The position numbers were made by a program, and so were the translations under genes. The notes under the pieces are model-generated. The model searched no databases, was not told where the DNA came from, and saw only the letters and a list, made by a program, of their open reading frames with translations. This document shows positions 8,301 through 17,365 of a DNA stretch of 40,979 nt, piece after piece. Origin of the DNA: Bacteroidales bacterium (GTDB lineage: Bacteria; Bacteroidota; Bacteroidia; Bacteroidales; F082); the NCBI GenBank assembly GCA_015709215.1, contig JACCQN010000031.1:1-40979 (forward strand), written 5' to 3'. Positions within the stretch are counted from its first letter, which is position 1. Each line of letters starts with the position of its first letter.

Positions 8301-8939
8301 GAAGCATGGTTTATCACAGATGAGGTTTTTTATGAAGGAAGCTACTCAGCGCGATCAGGCGTAATTGGTGATGACTATTTCTCTGCTTTGGTAATGGACT
8401 ACGAAGTGCCTTATGATGATAGTATCAGCTTTTTTTATAAGGTTTCATCTGAAGCTAGTTACGACTTTTTTAAGTTTAATCTCAATAATCAAACGCTTGT
8501 GAATATTTCCGGCGAACACGACTGGACAGCTGCTAAATTCCCGGTTCCGGCTGGTGAACATGTTTTCAAGTGGAGCTACGAGAAAGACTATAGTGTGTCG
8601 AACGGCTCCGATTGTGCCTGGCTGGATTATATCGTTTTTCCTGCCCGAAAGGTTGTAACCGGCAACCTAATGTTTCAGGCAACTGCTAATCCTCTAGTAC
8701 AAATCAACCCTAATCCAACAACAGATTGGATCAATATTTCGATCGATTGGCCTTCAGCGGAAACCTTACAATTGATAATTATTGACCAAAACGGACGACA
8801 GTTATTCGGAAAACAAATCAAAGAGAAACAACTGCAAGGTTTCGAAAAAATTGATGCCAGCCATTGGCCATCAGGCTCCTATACCATTATTGTTGCAGGA
8901 AAATCACAAAAACTTGCGAAACAGTTGATAAGATTCTGA
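5361..8939 (+). CDS. Secreted papain-like (C1A) cysteine protease with T9SS sorting domain
   Basis: A 1192-residue secreted protein with a signal peptide at 1-18. The N-terminal domain is papain-like: Gln71 and Cys76 in QVGLECGQASS, His236 in PNHAMTIVGYND, and Asn283 in NTYGSISGWGDEGF, whose spacing matches the C1A Cys/His/Asn triad. Between His and Asn is a Ca-loop-like insertion, YNNDGQYT followed by NLDGVVDLKDWE. The middle consists of beta-rich repeats, including a block near residue 880 with DDGDNGILDPGDEAEL. The last 80 residues (PNPTTDWINIS ... GSYTIIV) form a type A T9SS C-terminal domain, so export to the cell surface or medium through the Por system is expected. The substrate is unknown. 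Confidence 0.85.
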   Translation: MRYFNSFLLLIASLSITAQQAAEQLPPMSDYDKSMLSQLPEFSLSQQALRRTLPDVVDNSAYNYFRPLIAQVGLECGQASSIGIMFTYEMNRIRNVNGSLPENQYPTHFAYNFLNNGSDAGVNYYETFEIIKHVGTPNVADYGGMAEGGPSRWISGYDAYYNGMHNRIHQVYSIKTATEEGLHTLKNWIYDHGNGEMPGGMATFYANFSYPPLTLPEGTPEAGKHVIIQWGNSPNHAMTIVGYNDSIRWDYNNDGQYTNHIDINLDGVVDLKDWEIGGFKMANTYGSISGWGDEGFSYMTYKSVADGFQQGGIWDNLVAIVNVKENHEPKITAKVHLNHNCRNKLKVSVGMSTDLQATEPEFVLDYPIFDFQGGCMAMQGNNGVLGLEFGLDMNAFLMHLEPGQQARFFLLVHENDPLSQSIGAVNSFSLMDYNSIPYEILCSETDVPIVNNGVTMLIIDAVINFDPVVIEEESLPALKLYEPFEAQLSADGGEGPYYWSLVQDYQYEELQADFPVLADEVQLNPSNNNDGTVQVILPFEFPFYGKNYSTLYMSVDGFLRFEAGLSPWPYYIDGRTYLKQNKLIAPALSKPFYVVPSNGDGLWIDAKADSVSFRWKVSVSGQSGSSDVNMIASLFPDGEIKFYYGEHLSASYVRRYAGIAAGDGENFIDLNPVGIFIPQANTHYDFQNEQNYSGISLTESGMLSLFVEDFTPELAVNIQAMDQNSVRSRTTLTVPVEGVRLDFVTQSGDDQQIDFGETFALDLTLQNLNAFNLSAGVLTLSSNDDQFTIIQDEFAVSAMAAGEIIEFSEVFAVEVNDEIPNGYQAVFSLNLATAEDSWTRTITLEAFNAQVETVSLLVDDGDNGILDPGDEAELIVLLRNAGGAPLHELQAVLSCENSDLLITQSIANVEYLGGNEYCEAVFTVELSENAIPMELLELVLNITTLENYEVSLTIPVMTSLILENFETANFQLFEWEFEGQEAWFITDEVFYEGSYSARSGVIGDDYFSALVMDYEVPYDDSISFFYKVSSEASYDFFKFNLNNQTLVNISGEHDWTAAKFPVPAGEHVFKWSYEKDYSVSNGSDCAWLDYIVFPARKVVTGNLMFQATANPLVQINPNPTTDWINISIDWPSAETLQLIIIDQNGRQLFGKQIKEKQLQGFEKIDASHWPSGSYTIIVAGKSQKLAKQLIRF

Positions 8940-8941
8940 GA

Positions 8942-10420
8942 ATGAAAAAACTGACAGTTAAACAAATTTTATTTCTGCTGGTCATGCTGTTATTGATTTT
9001 GCCGGCATTACAACGCTATTTTATTTTCGTTGCAGAAAAGCCACTGTCAGGTGCTTTTGTAAAGCAAGAACCACCTAATTTTAGTGATATAACTGTCAGT
9101 AGCTGGATGGATGGCAGTTTTCAGGCTGACTTTTCAACCAGGCTCGAACCACATATTGGATTTCACAATACCTTGTTGAGATTATTTAATCAATTGGAAT
9201 ACAGTTTGTTTAGAGAAGCCAATGCCGAAGGTGTTATCGTTGGGAAGGCTGGAGAACTGTTTGAAGAGGATTATATCCGCGCTTTTATGGGCGAGTTTTA
9301 CGTTGGGGAATCTGTCTGGAAGGACAAAGCCCTTAAAATCAAAGCTATTCAGGACACATTGGAGAAGCTTGGCAAAAGCTTTTTTGTCATTTTGGAGCCC
9401 GGAAAAGGCAGTACCTATCCCGATCGTTTTCCGGCCAAATATAAGGCTTCGGAGGCTGGCATTTCCAATTACCAGGTGTTTACCAAACAGTTGGCATACC
9501 ATGAGGTGAATTATTTGGATCTGAGTGCAGTTTTCCAGTCGTGGCGCCATTCTGCACCTTACCGGCTTTTTCCAAAGGCCGGCACACACTGGTCTTATTA
9601 TGGCGCTGCGCTTGCTGCTGATACTATGTTGCAGTACCTCAATCAACTTCATGGAGGAGGAGTGCCTCAAATGAAGATTGTGACACTTAAAGAAGATCAG
9701 CCAATCCGTCATCCGGATGATGATATGTGGCTGGCAATGAACTTGCTTGCTGCTGCTCCTGCGGATAATCTGGCTTATCCAGAGATTCAGTTTGAATCTG
9801 GAGCTTCCGAAAAACCAAAGGCTTTGTTTGTTGGCGACAGCTTCTATTTTAATTGGCAGAGCGATTTGATCATGCTGAATTCCTTTGCTGATGTAGAGTT
9901 TTGGTATTATAACAAAACCGTTTGGAATCGGCAGGGCGTTGAAACCGGAAGTGTTGACGACAAGGATTTAGCTGGCTCTATCGCGTTATCTGATGTAATT
10001 GCAATTATGATTACAGAGCGTTTTCACCATAATTTTGCCTGGAATTTTGATGAACAGCTGTATCGTCATTTTTTCCACGAAAAGGAAGATCCCATTCAGT
10101 ATTTTGCGAATCAGGTTCGCATCAACAACATTCATTTTTTGCGAATGGTTGATGATGCAAAGGCAAACAGGATGGCGCTTCCTGAAAGAATTCATAAGGA
10201 GGCGGAGTATCTGCTTTATGAGGATTATCAGTTAAATCCGGAAAAGTACAAGCCTCATCGTGAAGCGATGATTGCAATTTTGATGATGAGTATCAGGCAA
10301 ACCCCGCAATGGCTGGATCAGGTAAAGCAAAAAGCTGAAGACCAGCAACTACCGCTCGAGGAAATGATTCGAAAGGATGCGATTTGGATTTATGAAAATC
10401 AGATTGCCGGCAAAGATTGA
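8942..10420 (+). CDS. AlgX/AlgJ-like SGNH acetyltransferase-type protein
   Basis: A 492-residue protein with one N-terminal membrane or signal segment (residues 7-28). It resembles the SGNH domain of AlgX/AlgJ, which O-acetylates exopolysaccharides in the periplasm. Seen are FSTRLEPHIGFHNTLLRLFNQ, a G-rich start of the catalytic domain, GTHWSYYGA at 214-222 and GDSF with Ser300. The usual DxHW aspartate is Gly214 here, so the classical triad is incomplete as read. No AlgI/MBOAT partner is adjacent; the upstream neighbour is the T9SS protease, 2 bp away and probably co-transcribed. I chose the ATG at 8942 because the longer frame from 8864 overlaps the protease gene. Confidence 0.75.
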   Translation: MKKLTVKQILFLLVMLLLILPALQRYFIFVAEKPLSGAFVKQEPPNFSDITVSSWMDGSFQADFSTRLEPHIGFHNTLLRLFNQLEYSLFREANAEGVIVGKAGELFEEDYIRAFMGEFYVGESVWKDKALKIKAIQDTLEKLGKSFFVILEPGKGSTYPDRFPAKYKASEAGISNYQVFTKQLAYHEVNYLDLSAVFQSWRHSAPYRLFPKAGTHWSYYGAALAADTMLQYLNQLHGGGVPQMKIVTLKEDQPIRHPDDDMWLAMNLLAAAPADNLAYPEIQFESGASEKPKALFVGDSFYFNWQSDLIMLNSFADVEFWYYNKTVWNRQGVETGSVDDKDLAGSIALSDVIAIMITERFHHNFAWNFDEQLYRHFFHEKEDPIQYFANQVRINNIHFLRMVDDAKANRMALPERIHKEAEYLLYEDYQLNPEKYKPHREAMIAILMMSIRQTPQWLDQVKQKAEDQQLPLEEMIRKDAIWIYENQIAGKD

Positions 10421-10421
10421 A

Positions 10422-11375
10422 TCAGCTGTTAATCCAACTGCCGATTTGATGTGCTATTCCCTTAGCATCTAATTGATATTTAGCAAGTAACTCTTCTGCT
10501 GTGCCAGATTCTCCAAAGCGATTTGGCATTCCAATCCTGAGCAAGCGTGCAGGAGAATTTTCAGCAAGTACTTCAGCTACAGCACTTCCAAGGCCTCCTG
10601 TAATTTGATGCTCTTCTGCTGTCACGATTTTCTCATACTTTTGTGCTGCTGTAATAATGGCATCTTCGTCTAGTGGTTTTATGGTGTGCATATTGATCAC
10701 TGCTGCTTCAATGCCTTTATCAGCAAGCGTTTCAGCTGCCTGAATGGCTTCCCATACCAGATGTCCGGTGGCGATAATACAAAGATCTCTGCCATTGCGC
10801 ATGCTTTGGGCTTTGCCTATTTCAAAATGCTGGTCTTCAACTGTAAAATCAGTAACTGCTTCACGGCCAAAACGAATATACACCGGATTATTTAACGCTT
10901 CAACGGCCTTTTGAACGGCAATAAATGCCTGGGTGGCATCACAGGGAGAGAGAATAGTCATATTTGGCAGTGCCCTCAAACTCGCAATGTCTTCCAGGGC
11001 TTGATGGGTGGCGCCATCCGGCCCAACAGAAATACCGGCATGCGCACCACCGATAATTACGTGTAAGTTGTTATAGCATAACGAAATACGAATCTGATCG
11101 GCTGCACGATGCGCTGCAAAAACACCATAAGTACTGAAAACGGGAATTTTGCCACTGAGAGCCAGGCCTGCTGCTACACCAACGGCATTTTGTTCGGCGA
11201 TTCCAAGTGAAAAAAAACGCTCTGGATAAGCTTCTGCAAAAAAGTGCATTCCAACCGATTGAGTAATATCCGCACCCAGACCAACAATTTTATCATTTTT
11301 CGAACCGGCAGCTCTAACGCCTTCTCCAAATCCTGTCCGCGTGGGTTTTGATCCTTTGTTGATCCATTTAGTCAT
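10422..11375 (-). CDS. Transketolase C-terminal subunit
   Basis: A 317-residue pyrimidine-binding plus C-terminal half of a split transketolase, acting in the non-oxidative pentose phosphate pathway with the N-terminal subunit. Typical stretches are RFFSLGIAEQNAVGVAAGLA, with the conserved Glu that activates thiamine diphosphate, then STYGVFAAHRAADQIR and VGPDGATHQALEDIA. The ATG at 11375 overlaps the upstream subunit by 8 bp, which suggests coupled translation; another ATG at 11399 would overlap by 32 bp. The 3' end is tail-to-tail with the AlgX-like gene, with a single base between stop codons. Confidence 0.92.
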   Translation of the reverse strand: MTKWINKGSKPTRTGFGEGVRAAGSKNDKIVGLGADITQSVGMHFFAEAYPERFFSLGIAEQNAVGVAAGLALSGKIPVFSTYGVFAAHRAADQIRISLCYNNLHVIIGGAHAGISVGPDGATHQALEDIASLRALPNMTILSPCDATQAFIAVQKAVEALNNPVYIRFGREAVTDFTVEDQHFEIGKAQSMRNGRDLCIIATGHLVWEAIQAAETLADKGIEAAVINMHTIKPLDEDAIITAAQKYEKIVTAEEHQITGGLGSAVAEVLAENSPARLLRIGMPNRFGESGTAEELLAKYQLDAKGIAHQIGSWINS

Positions 11376-12192
11376 AGTACCTGCTTTTGTTAAGTTCATT
11401 CAGGAAGCCTTCTAGTTGTTCCTTTGAAGGAGCTTTTCCGTGCCAATGGTAATCATTTTCAATAGATTTTACACCTTTACCCATGATGGTTTTTGCTAGA
11501 AGCACAGTGGGTTTTCCTTTCATCTTTTGAGCCGATTCAAAAGCGTTCATTAAGGCAGCATGATCGTGTCCGTCAACTGAAATTACGTTCCAGCCAAAGG
11601 ATTTCCAACGATCCTCCAGCGATTCCAGTTTCATCACCTGTTCGGTTGGTCCGTCAATTTGAAGCCCGTTGCGGTCAACAACGGCACACAAATTATCCGT
11701 TTGATGGTGAGATGCAGCCATAATGGCTTCCCACACGCTGCCTTCCTGCAGTTCACCATCGCCCAGGATGCAATAGGTTCTTCTGTGTTTGTTGTCCATT
11801 TTATCCGCCATGGCCATCCCCAAAGCTACTGACAAGCCTTGCCCGAGAGAACCCGCCGAAAGTTCAATGCCCGGGAGACCAAAATCCCGCCCGGGATGGC
11901 CTTGCAACCTGCTGCCAAGTTTCCGCAGGGTTTTGAGCTCCTCAACCGGAAAATATCCTGCATGGGCAAGAGTGGCATACAAAACCGGAGCCACATGTCC
12001 TATAGAAAGCACCAGCCGATCACGTTCTTCCCAGTCAGGATTTAATGGATTATGGTGAAGCACTTGGTGATACAGTACGGCAAACACATCAGCAAGTCCA
12101 AGTGAGCTGCCTGTATGACCAGAGCCAGCTTCAGCCAGACTTTCCAGTATCAACTTTCGTATCTGCCAGGCTTGCTCGTAAAACGTTTTCAT
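11368..12192 (-). CDS. Transketolase N-terminal subunit
   Basis: A 274-residue thiamine diphosphate-binding half of transketolase. The GHTGSSLGLADV stretch at 25-36 and the diphosphate-Mg motif GDGELQEGSVWEA at 144-156, with Asn175 in VVDRNGLQIDG, are diagnostic. It pairs with the C-terminal subunit encoded immediately downstream with an 8-bp overlap; together they match a full-length transketolase. It lies 21 bp downstream of a DUF456 gene on the same strand, so the three genes may form one transcript. Confidence 0.93.
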   Translation of the reverse strand: MKTFYEQAWQIRKLILESLAEAGSGHTGSSLGLADVFAVLYHQVLHHNPLNPDWEERDRLVLSIGHVAPVLYATLAHAGYFPVEELKTLRKLGSRLQGHPGRDFGLPGIELSAGSLGQGLSVALGMAMADKMDNKHRRTYCILGDGELQEGSVWEAIMAASHHQTDNLCAVVDRNGLQIDGPTEQVMKLESLEDRWKSFGWNVISVDGHDHAALMNAFESAQKMKGKPTVLLAKTIMGKGVKSIENDYHWHGKAPSKEQLEGFLNELNKSRYYD

Positions 12193-12213
12193 TTCCTGTT
12201 TTTTCTTTTAACT

Positions 12214-12726
12214 TTATGCTACAATTAAATCCCGCACTACAAAATAACCAATAACCAGGGCATAAGCAATCTTGATGAAGGTTCCCGCCAGGAAACCCAG
12301 AAACGACCCCCATGCCGATCTCCAGGCATGCTCATCTGCTTTGCCTACCCATTTTTCGCCGATGTAAGCACCCAAAAAGGGTCCTAAAATGATGCCCAGC
12401 AAACCAAAAGGCCCGATTACAATACCCAAAAATGGCAATACGAAAATGCCTACTATCAGACCGATGGTGCTGCCCCAAACGCCTGCCTTGCTGCCTCCAA
12501 ATTTTTTTGTGCCATAAATCGGGACGTAATAATCAAGCAAGGTGATTGCTAGTGCAAATAGGGCGGTTATAGCGAAGAATTCTGTAGAGTAGGAGATTTT
12601 CTCTGTCAGATTCAATACAATCAAAGCAAGCCAGGCAAAAGGAGGACCTGGTAATCCCGGAATAATGGCACCCAGAAGGCCAATTAGGATAAGCAAAAAA
12701 GCAAGAATAATCCAGATGATATCCAT
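12214..12726 (-). CDS. DUF456 family integral membrane protein
   Basis: A 170-residue hydrophobic protein with at least four predicted membrane segments, beginning IIWIILAFLLILIGLLGAI. Glycine-rich motifs IIPGLPGPPFAW, KFGGSKAGVWGSTIGLIVG and GPFLGAYIGE are those of the DUF456 family, whose function is unknown. It is first in a minus-strand group with the transketolase subunits. The 195-bp region upstream is shared with the divergent dnaE. Confidence 0.85.
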   Translation of the reverse strand: MDIIWIILAFLLILIGLLGAIIPGLPGPPFAWLALIVLNLTEKISYSTEFFAITALFALAITLLDYYVPIYGTKKFGGSKAGVWGSTIGLIVGIFVLPFLGIVIGPFGLLGIILGPFLGAYIGEKWVGKADEHAWRSAWGSFLGFLAGTFIKIAYALVIGYFVVRDLIVA

Positions 12727-12854
12727 TAATTAAGTTTTATGGGACGAAATTAGCTAAATAATTGATATTTTGGGTGGTGATTCTTGCTTTTTCAATTACC
12801 AAAACTTCTTTTCTACAAGTTTTCAACAGACCGGATTTGTCTGAATTTTTGGGG

Positions 12855-12862
12855 TATTTTTG
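12855..12862 (+). promoter_or_regulatory. -7-type promoter box ahead of dnaE
   Basis: TATTTTTG fits TAnnTTTG exactly and lies 59 bp before the dnaE ATG. The nearest TTTG upstream (12836-12839) is 15 bp away rather than the expected 19-21, so the -33 element is imperfect. Confidence 0.35.
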
Positions 12863-12921
12863 TAAAATCTGAGATGAAAATGAAAACCGTTTTAATCACT
12901 TGATAATCACAAAATTTAAGC

Positions 12922-15900
12922 ATGTTTTTAATCTTTGACACCGAAACAACCGGATTGCCACGGAATTACAATGCGCCCGTATCTGATTCGGACAACTGGC
13001 CCAGAATGATACAGATTGCCTGGCAGCTGCATGATGAGCTGGGTAAACTTGTTGAGCAGGCTAACTATATCATTAAACCCGAAGGATTTACTATTCCCTT
13101 TAATGCAACCAAAGTGCATGGCATCACCACCGATCATGCCCTGAAACATGGTTTGCCACTTGAAACGGTTTTAGAAAAATTTGAACAAGCCTGCAGCCAA
13201 TCGCAATTTTTGGTTGGACATAATATTGACTTTGACCTTAACATTGCGGGAGCAGAATTTTTTCGCATTTATGAGGAAGACAGACTGAAATCGTTCAAAA
13301 AGCTGGATACCTGTACCGAAACTACAGCCAGCATGTGTCAGCTTCCGGGTGGGAGAGGAGGTAAATTCAAACTTCCAAATCTGGCCGAACTGCACAGATA
13401 TCTTTTTCACGAAGGCTTTGATGAGGCACACAATGCCTCGGCTGATGTGGCAGCAACAGCACGTTGTTTTCTGGAATTGCTGCGTACAGAGGTTTTCAAA
13501 CCGGAAGATCTTAAACTTGATTATACTTTTTTCGACTCTTTCAAGGCTTCCAATCCCAATGTGATTCCTGCCCTTAACATAGCTGTTGCCCCGAATGTTG
13601 AATTACAAGAAAAAGCAGTTAATTCCCCGGAAATTGCTTTATCTGATACTTTTGATTCGCATGCTGTCCAATCTAAAGCAGGGCATTTTGCTCATTTGAG
13701 AAATCATACGACATATTCCATTTTGAATTCCACAACCGATGTGATCGAGCTGGTTAAATTTGCCGCCGAAATGAAATTGCCCGCCGTTGGTATCACAGAT
13801 ACAGGCAATCTGATGGCAGCTTTTCATTTTGTTACTGCGGTCGGAAACCATAATGCCAAAATGAAAAAAGAGGCTGAAACCGCTGGCGCTGAGTTTAAAC
13901 CAATGAAAGCTGTTTTGGGTAGTGAAATCTATGTATGTCGCGATCATACCGATAAAACCACCAAGGACAATGGCTTTCTGATCCCTTTTTTTGCAAAGAA
14001 TAAACAGGGTTACAAGAACTTGTCCATGTTAAGCAGCATTTCACATACCGATGGTTTTTATTACGTGCCGCGCATCGACAAAAATGTGTTGCTAGCCCAT
14101 AAAGAAGATCTTATTGTGACCAGCGGCTCGCTTTCGGGAGAGATTCCGTCATTATTGCTCAATGTGGGAGAATTACAGGCCGAGGAAGCAGTTGTGTGGT
14201 GGAAATCGCAGTTTGGTTCAGATTTCTATTTCGAGATTAACCGACACGGCTTGCCTGAGGAAGATCACCTGAATGCCTTCTTGCTCGAAATGGCTAAGAA
14301 ATACGATATCAAATATTTTGCCTCAAACAATACCTATTACCTCAAAAAGGAAGAGGCCGAAGCTCACGATTTTCTGCTTTGCATCAAGGACAACGCTAAA
14401 AAGAACGAGCCGATCGGCCGGGGGCATGGCTACCGTTTTGGCTTCCCGAATGATGAGTTTTATTTTAAATCACCGGAAGAAATGCAGGCCTTGTTTGCCG
14501 ATATTCCGGAGGCAATTGATACGATATCAGAAATCATTGAAAAGATTGAGCCTTTTGAATTAAAACGGGATATTTTGTTGCCCGAATTTGAAATACCGGA
14601 GCAATTCAGAGACGAAAGAGATGCTAAAGATCATGGTAAGCGTGGCGAAAATGGCTACTTACGTCACCTGGCTTTTGAAGGAGCCAAAAAGCGCTATGGT
14701 GAAATAACGGAAGAAATCCGTAATAGGCTGGATTTCGAGCTCGAAACCATTCGAAACACCGGCTATCCGGGATATTTTCTGATTGTACAGGATTTGATTG
14801 CTGCCGCCCGAAAGATGGGCGTTTGGGTTGGACCCGGAAGGGGTTCGGCTGCTGGATCGCTGGTAGCTTATACCATTGGTATCACCAATATCGATCCCCT
14901 TAAATATGGCTTGCTGTTTGAACGTTTCCTCAATCCCGAGCGTATCTCCATGCCCGATATCGATATCGACTTTGACGATGAAGGGCGTGCAAAGGTTATT
15001 GATTATGTGACCACTAAATACGGACAAAACAAAGTAGCCCAGATTATTACCTATGGAACTTTAGGCACAAAATCGGCTATAAGAGATATTGGTCGTGTGC
15101 TTGATGTTGATCTTCCATCGGTGAATAAACTGGCGGCTTCAACACAAAATGTAAAATTGGGTCACTTTTTCACACTTAGCGATGAGAAACTTAAAAAGAA
15201 ATATCGCCCTGACCAGATTGAAGCAGGATTACAGCTAAAGAAAAAAATGGATGAGGAAGGTGCTGAAAGTAAAATTCTAAAGAATACACTACAGATAGAA
15301 GGATTGGTTCGAAATACCGGAATACATGCCTGTGGTATTGTGATTACACCTACTGATTTGCGTGAGCTTGTGCCTGTTACTATCAGTAAGGATGCGCATT
15401 TGTGGGTCACCCAATTTGATAACTCTGTAGCTGAATCAGCTGGATTGCTAAAGGTTGACTTTCTGGGCCTGAAAACGCTTTCGCTCATTCGCGATACCAT
15501 TCAGATTATTCAGCAAAGACATCAAAAAACGATTATTGCCGACGATATTCCGCTTGACGATCCCAAGACTTATGAGTTGTTTCAGCAGGGTGAAACCATT
15601 GGGGTGTTCCAATACGAAAGTGTGGGGATGCAAAAAAACCTGCGTGAACTGAAACCAACATCTTTTGCTGATCTCATTGCGATGAATGCGCTTTACCGTC
15701 CAGGGCCAATGGCGTATATTCCCAATTATATCAAGCGCAAACACGGACAAGAAGAGGTTTCGTACGATCTGGAGGAGATGCGTGAAATTTTGGAGGAAAC
15801 CTATGGTATCACGGTATATCAGGAGCAAGTAATGCTGTTGTCGCAAAAGCTCGCAGGATTTAGCCGCGGACAGGCCGATACACTGCGTAAGGCCATGGGT

Positions 15901-17265
15901 AAGAAAAACAGGGAATTGCTTGCAAAATTATACACTCAGTTTGTTGATGGAGGCAAGGCGAATGGCCACGATCCAAAAGTGCTGGAGAAAATCTGGTCTG
16001 ATTGGAATGCCTTTGCCGATTATGCCTTTAATAAATCGCACTCAACCTGTTACGCCTTTATTGCTTTCCAAACAGCTTATCTCAAGGCTAATTACCCCGC
16101 TGAGTTTATGGCTTCTGTTTTGAGTAACAATATTGGAGATATCAAGCAGGTTACCTTCTTCATAGAAGAATGCCGGAGAATGAAAATCAAGGTTTTAGGG
16201 CCTGATGTCAATGAATCGGAATATAAATTTACGGTTAACGATCAGGGCGAAATACGTTTTGGTTTGGGTGCAGTAAAAAACCTTGGTGAGGCTGCTGTAG
16301 CTTCGATTTTGGCCGAACGCAATGAAAACGGACAGTTTAAATCCGTTCTTGACTTTCTTTCCCGGATCAATCTGAGGCAGGTTAACAAGAGAAGTTTGGA
16401 GGCCTTGGCTACCTCGGGAGCTTTCGATTCGTTTGAAGGCGTGCACAGGGCGGTGTTTTTCCATCGGGAAGAGAATGATAATCAAACATTTCTGGAGCGC
16501 GCCATCAAACTGGCCAATCAGGCGCAGGAAGCCAAAAACTCTCCGCAGTTTGATCTTTTCGGAAGTGAAGTATCAGTAGAAACTGTTGAATTGAGTATTC
16601 CTGAATGCGAACCCTGGTCGAAGATGCGTGAGCTGCAGATGGAGCTGGAAAGCATTGGATTTTACATCAGTGCACATCCACTTGATATGTATAAAATTCC
16701 CATTCGCTTTTTCTCAAATACGCATATCCAGCAGTTTAAGCCTCAGCTTGAGCAATTAAAAGGCAGCCGTATTAGTTTTGCCGGTCAGGTAATGAATGCC
16801 GAACACCTCACTTCTCAACAAGGTAAACCCTATGCTCGTTTCAGAATTGAAGATCATAGTGATTCAATTGATTTGGTTGTGTTTGGTGAAACTTATCTCA
16901 AGATCAAACACCTCATTGATCCGGGTGCTTTCGTCTTGATTCATGCTATCTCACAGCCTGATTTTAGAAATAAGGAACAGTTTGAACTTAAGGTTGTTGA
17001 TATGCAATTGTTGGACAATCTGCTTGAGCAAACATCAAAGGAGGTGCTGATTAAAGTGGATGTTAACAAAATGACCGAAACAGAAATGCAGGAATTAATC
17101 TTGGTTTTGAGAGAAAATCCAGGGAAACAAAATTATAGCCTGAGACTTGTGGATCAGGAGCTTAAATTAGCCTGCAGCCTGAAACCGATTCAGGGAAAAA
17201 TCAATGCCCAACACACACTGCCACTGCTCGAAGCAATGGATTTTATTTCTTTTGACTTGAAATAG
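12922..17265 (+). CDS. dnaE: DNA polymerase III alpha subunit with fused N-terminal proofreading exonuclease
   Basis: A 1447-residue replicative polymerase. Residues 1-190 are a DEDDh 3'-5' exonuclease: Asp6/Glu8 in FDTETTG, HNIDFD at 100-105, and His170/Asp175 in HNASAD. A PHP domain follows from about 255, but its first metal motif reads LRNH (Arg260 where His is usual) and the LDG aspartate is Asn. The polymerase palm carries PDIDIDF at 678-684, and GPGRGSAAGS precedes it. A helix-hairpin-helix region and an OB-fold (RISFAGQVMN...) close the protein. The exonuclease fusion is known in Bacteroidota DnaE. This is the longer of two alpha subunits in the window and presumably the main replicase. 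Confidence 0.95.
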   Translation: MFLIFDTETTGLPRNYNAPVSDSDNWPRMIQIAWQLHDELGKLVEQANYIIKPEGFTIPFNATKVHGITTDHALKHGLPLETVLEKFEQACSQSQFLVGHNIDFDLNIAGAEFFRIYEEDRLKSFKKLDTCTETTASMCQLPGGRGGKFKLPNLAELHRYLFHEGFDEAHNASADVAATARCFLELLRTEVFKPEDLKLDYTFFDSFKASNPNVIPALNIAVAPNVELQEKAVNSPEIALSDTFDSHAVQSKAGHFAHLRNHTTYSILNSTTDVIELVKFAAEMKLPAVGITDTGNLMAAFHFVTAVGNHNAKMKKEAETAGAEFKPMKAVLGSEIYVCRDHTDKTTKDNGFLIPFFAKNKQGYKNLSMLSSISHTDGFYYVPRIDKNVLLAHKEDLIVTSGSLSGEIPSLLLNVGELQAEEAVVWWKSQFGSDFYFEINRHGLPEEDHLNAFLLEMAKKYDIKYFASNNTYYLKKEEAEAHDFLLCIKDNAKKNEPIGRGHGYRFGFPNDEFYFKSPEEMQALFADIPEAIDTISEIIEKIEPFELKRDILLPEFEIPEQFRDERDAKDHGKRGENGYLRHLAFEGAKKRYGEITEEIRNRLDFELETIRNTGYPGYFLIVQDLIAAARKMGVWVGPGRGSAAGSLVAYTIGITNIDPLKYGLLFERFLNPERISMPDIDIDFDDEGRAKVIDYVTTKYGQNKVAQIITYGTLGTKSAIRDIGRVLDVDLPSVNKLAASTQNVKLGHFFTLSDEKLKKKYRPDQIEAGLQLKKKMDEEGAESKILKNTLQIEGLVRNTGIHACGIVITPTDLRELVPVTISKDAHLWVTQFDNSVAESAGLLKVDFLGLKTLSLIRDTIQIIQQRHQKTIIADDIPLDDPKTYELFQQGETIGVFQYESVGMQKNLRELKPTSFADLIAMNALYRPGPMAYIPNYIKRKHGQEEVSYDLEEMREILEETYGITVYQEQVMLLSQKLAGFSRGQADTLRKAMGKKNRELLAKLYTQFVDGGKANGHDPKVLEKIWSDWNAFADYAFNKSHSTCYAFIAFQTAYLKANYPAEFMASVLSNNIGDIKQVTFFIEECRRMKIKVLGPDVNESEYKFTVNDQGEIRFGLGAVKNLGEAAVASILAERNENGQFKSVLDFLSRINLRQVNKRSLEALATSGAFDSFEGVHRAVFFHREENDNQTFLERAIKLANQAQEAKNSPQFDLFGSEVSVETVELSIPECEPWSKMRELQMELESIGFYISAHPLDMYKIPIRFFSNTHIQQFKPQLEQLKGSRISFAGQVMNAEHLTSQQGKPYARFRIEDHSDSIDLVVFGETYLKIKHLIDPGAFVLIHAISQPDFRNKEQFELKVVDMQLLDNLLEQTSKEVLIKVDVNKMTETEMQELILVLRENPGKQNYSLRLVDQELKLACSLKPIQGKINAQHTLPLLEAMDFISFDLK

Positions 17266-17323
17266 CCTTATCAATTCATGTTCGATTAATCTCAGCAAAC
17301 ATTCTTTTTTGTGAAACTTAAAC

Positions 17324-17331
17324 TATATTTG
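17324..17331 (+). promoter_or_regulatory. -7-type promoter box ahead of trxA
   Basis: TATATTTG is an exact match to TAnnTTTG, 34 bp before the thioredoxin ATG. The TTTG at 17308-17311 is only 12 bp upstream, too close for the usual -33 element. It suggests that trxA has its own promoter rather than relying on dnaE read-through. Confidence 0.5.
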
Positions 17332-17365
17332 CAAACACAATTTTAACCTGAAAATAAATCAAAAT

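Noticed and set aside
10405-10440. Terminator between the convergent AlgX-like and transketolase genes
   Set aside because: Stop codons are one base apart and no stem with a T tract is seen; the transcripts must overlap or end inside the opposing gene.
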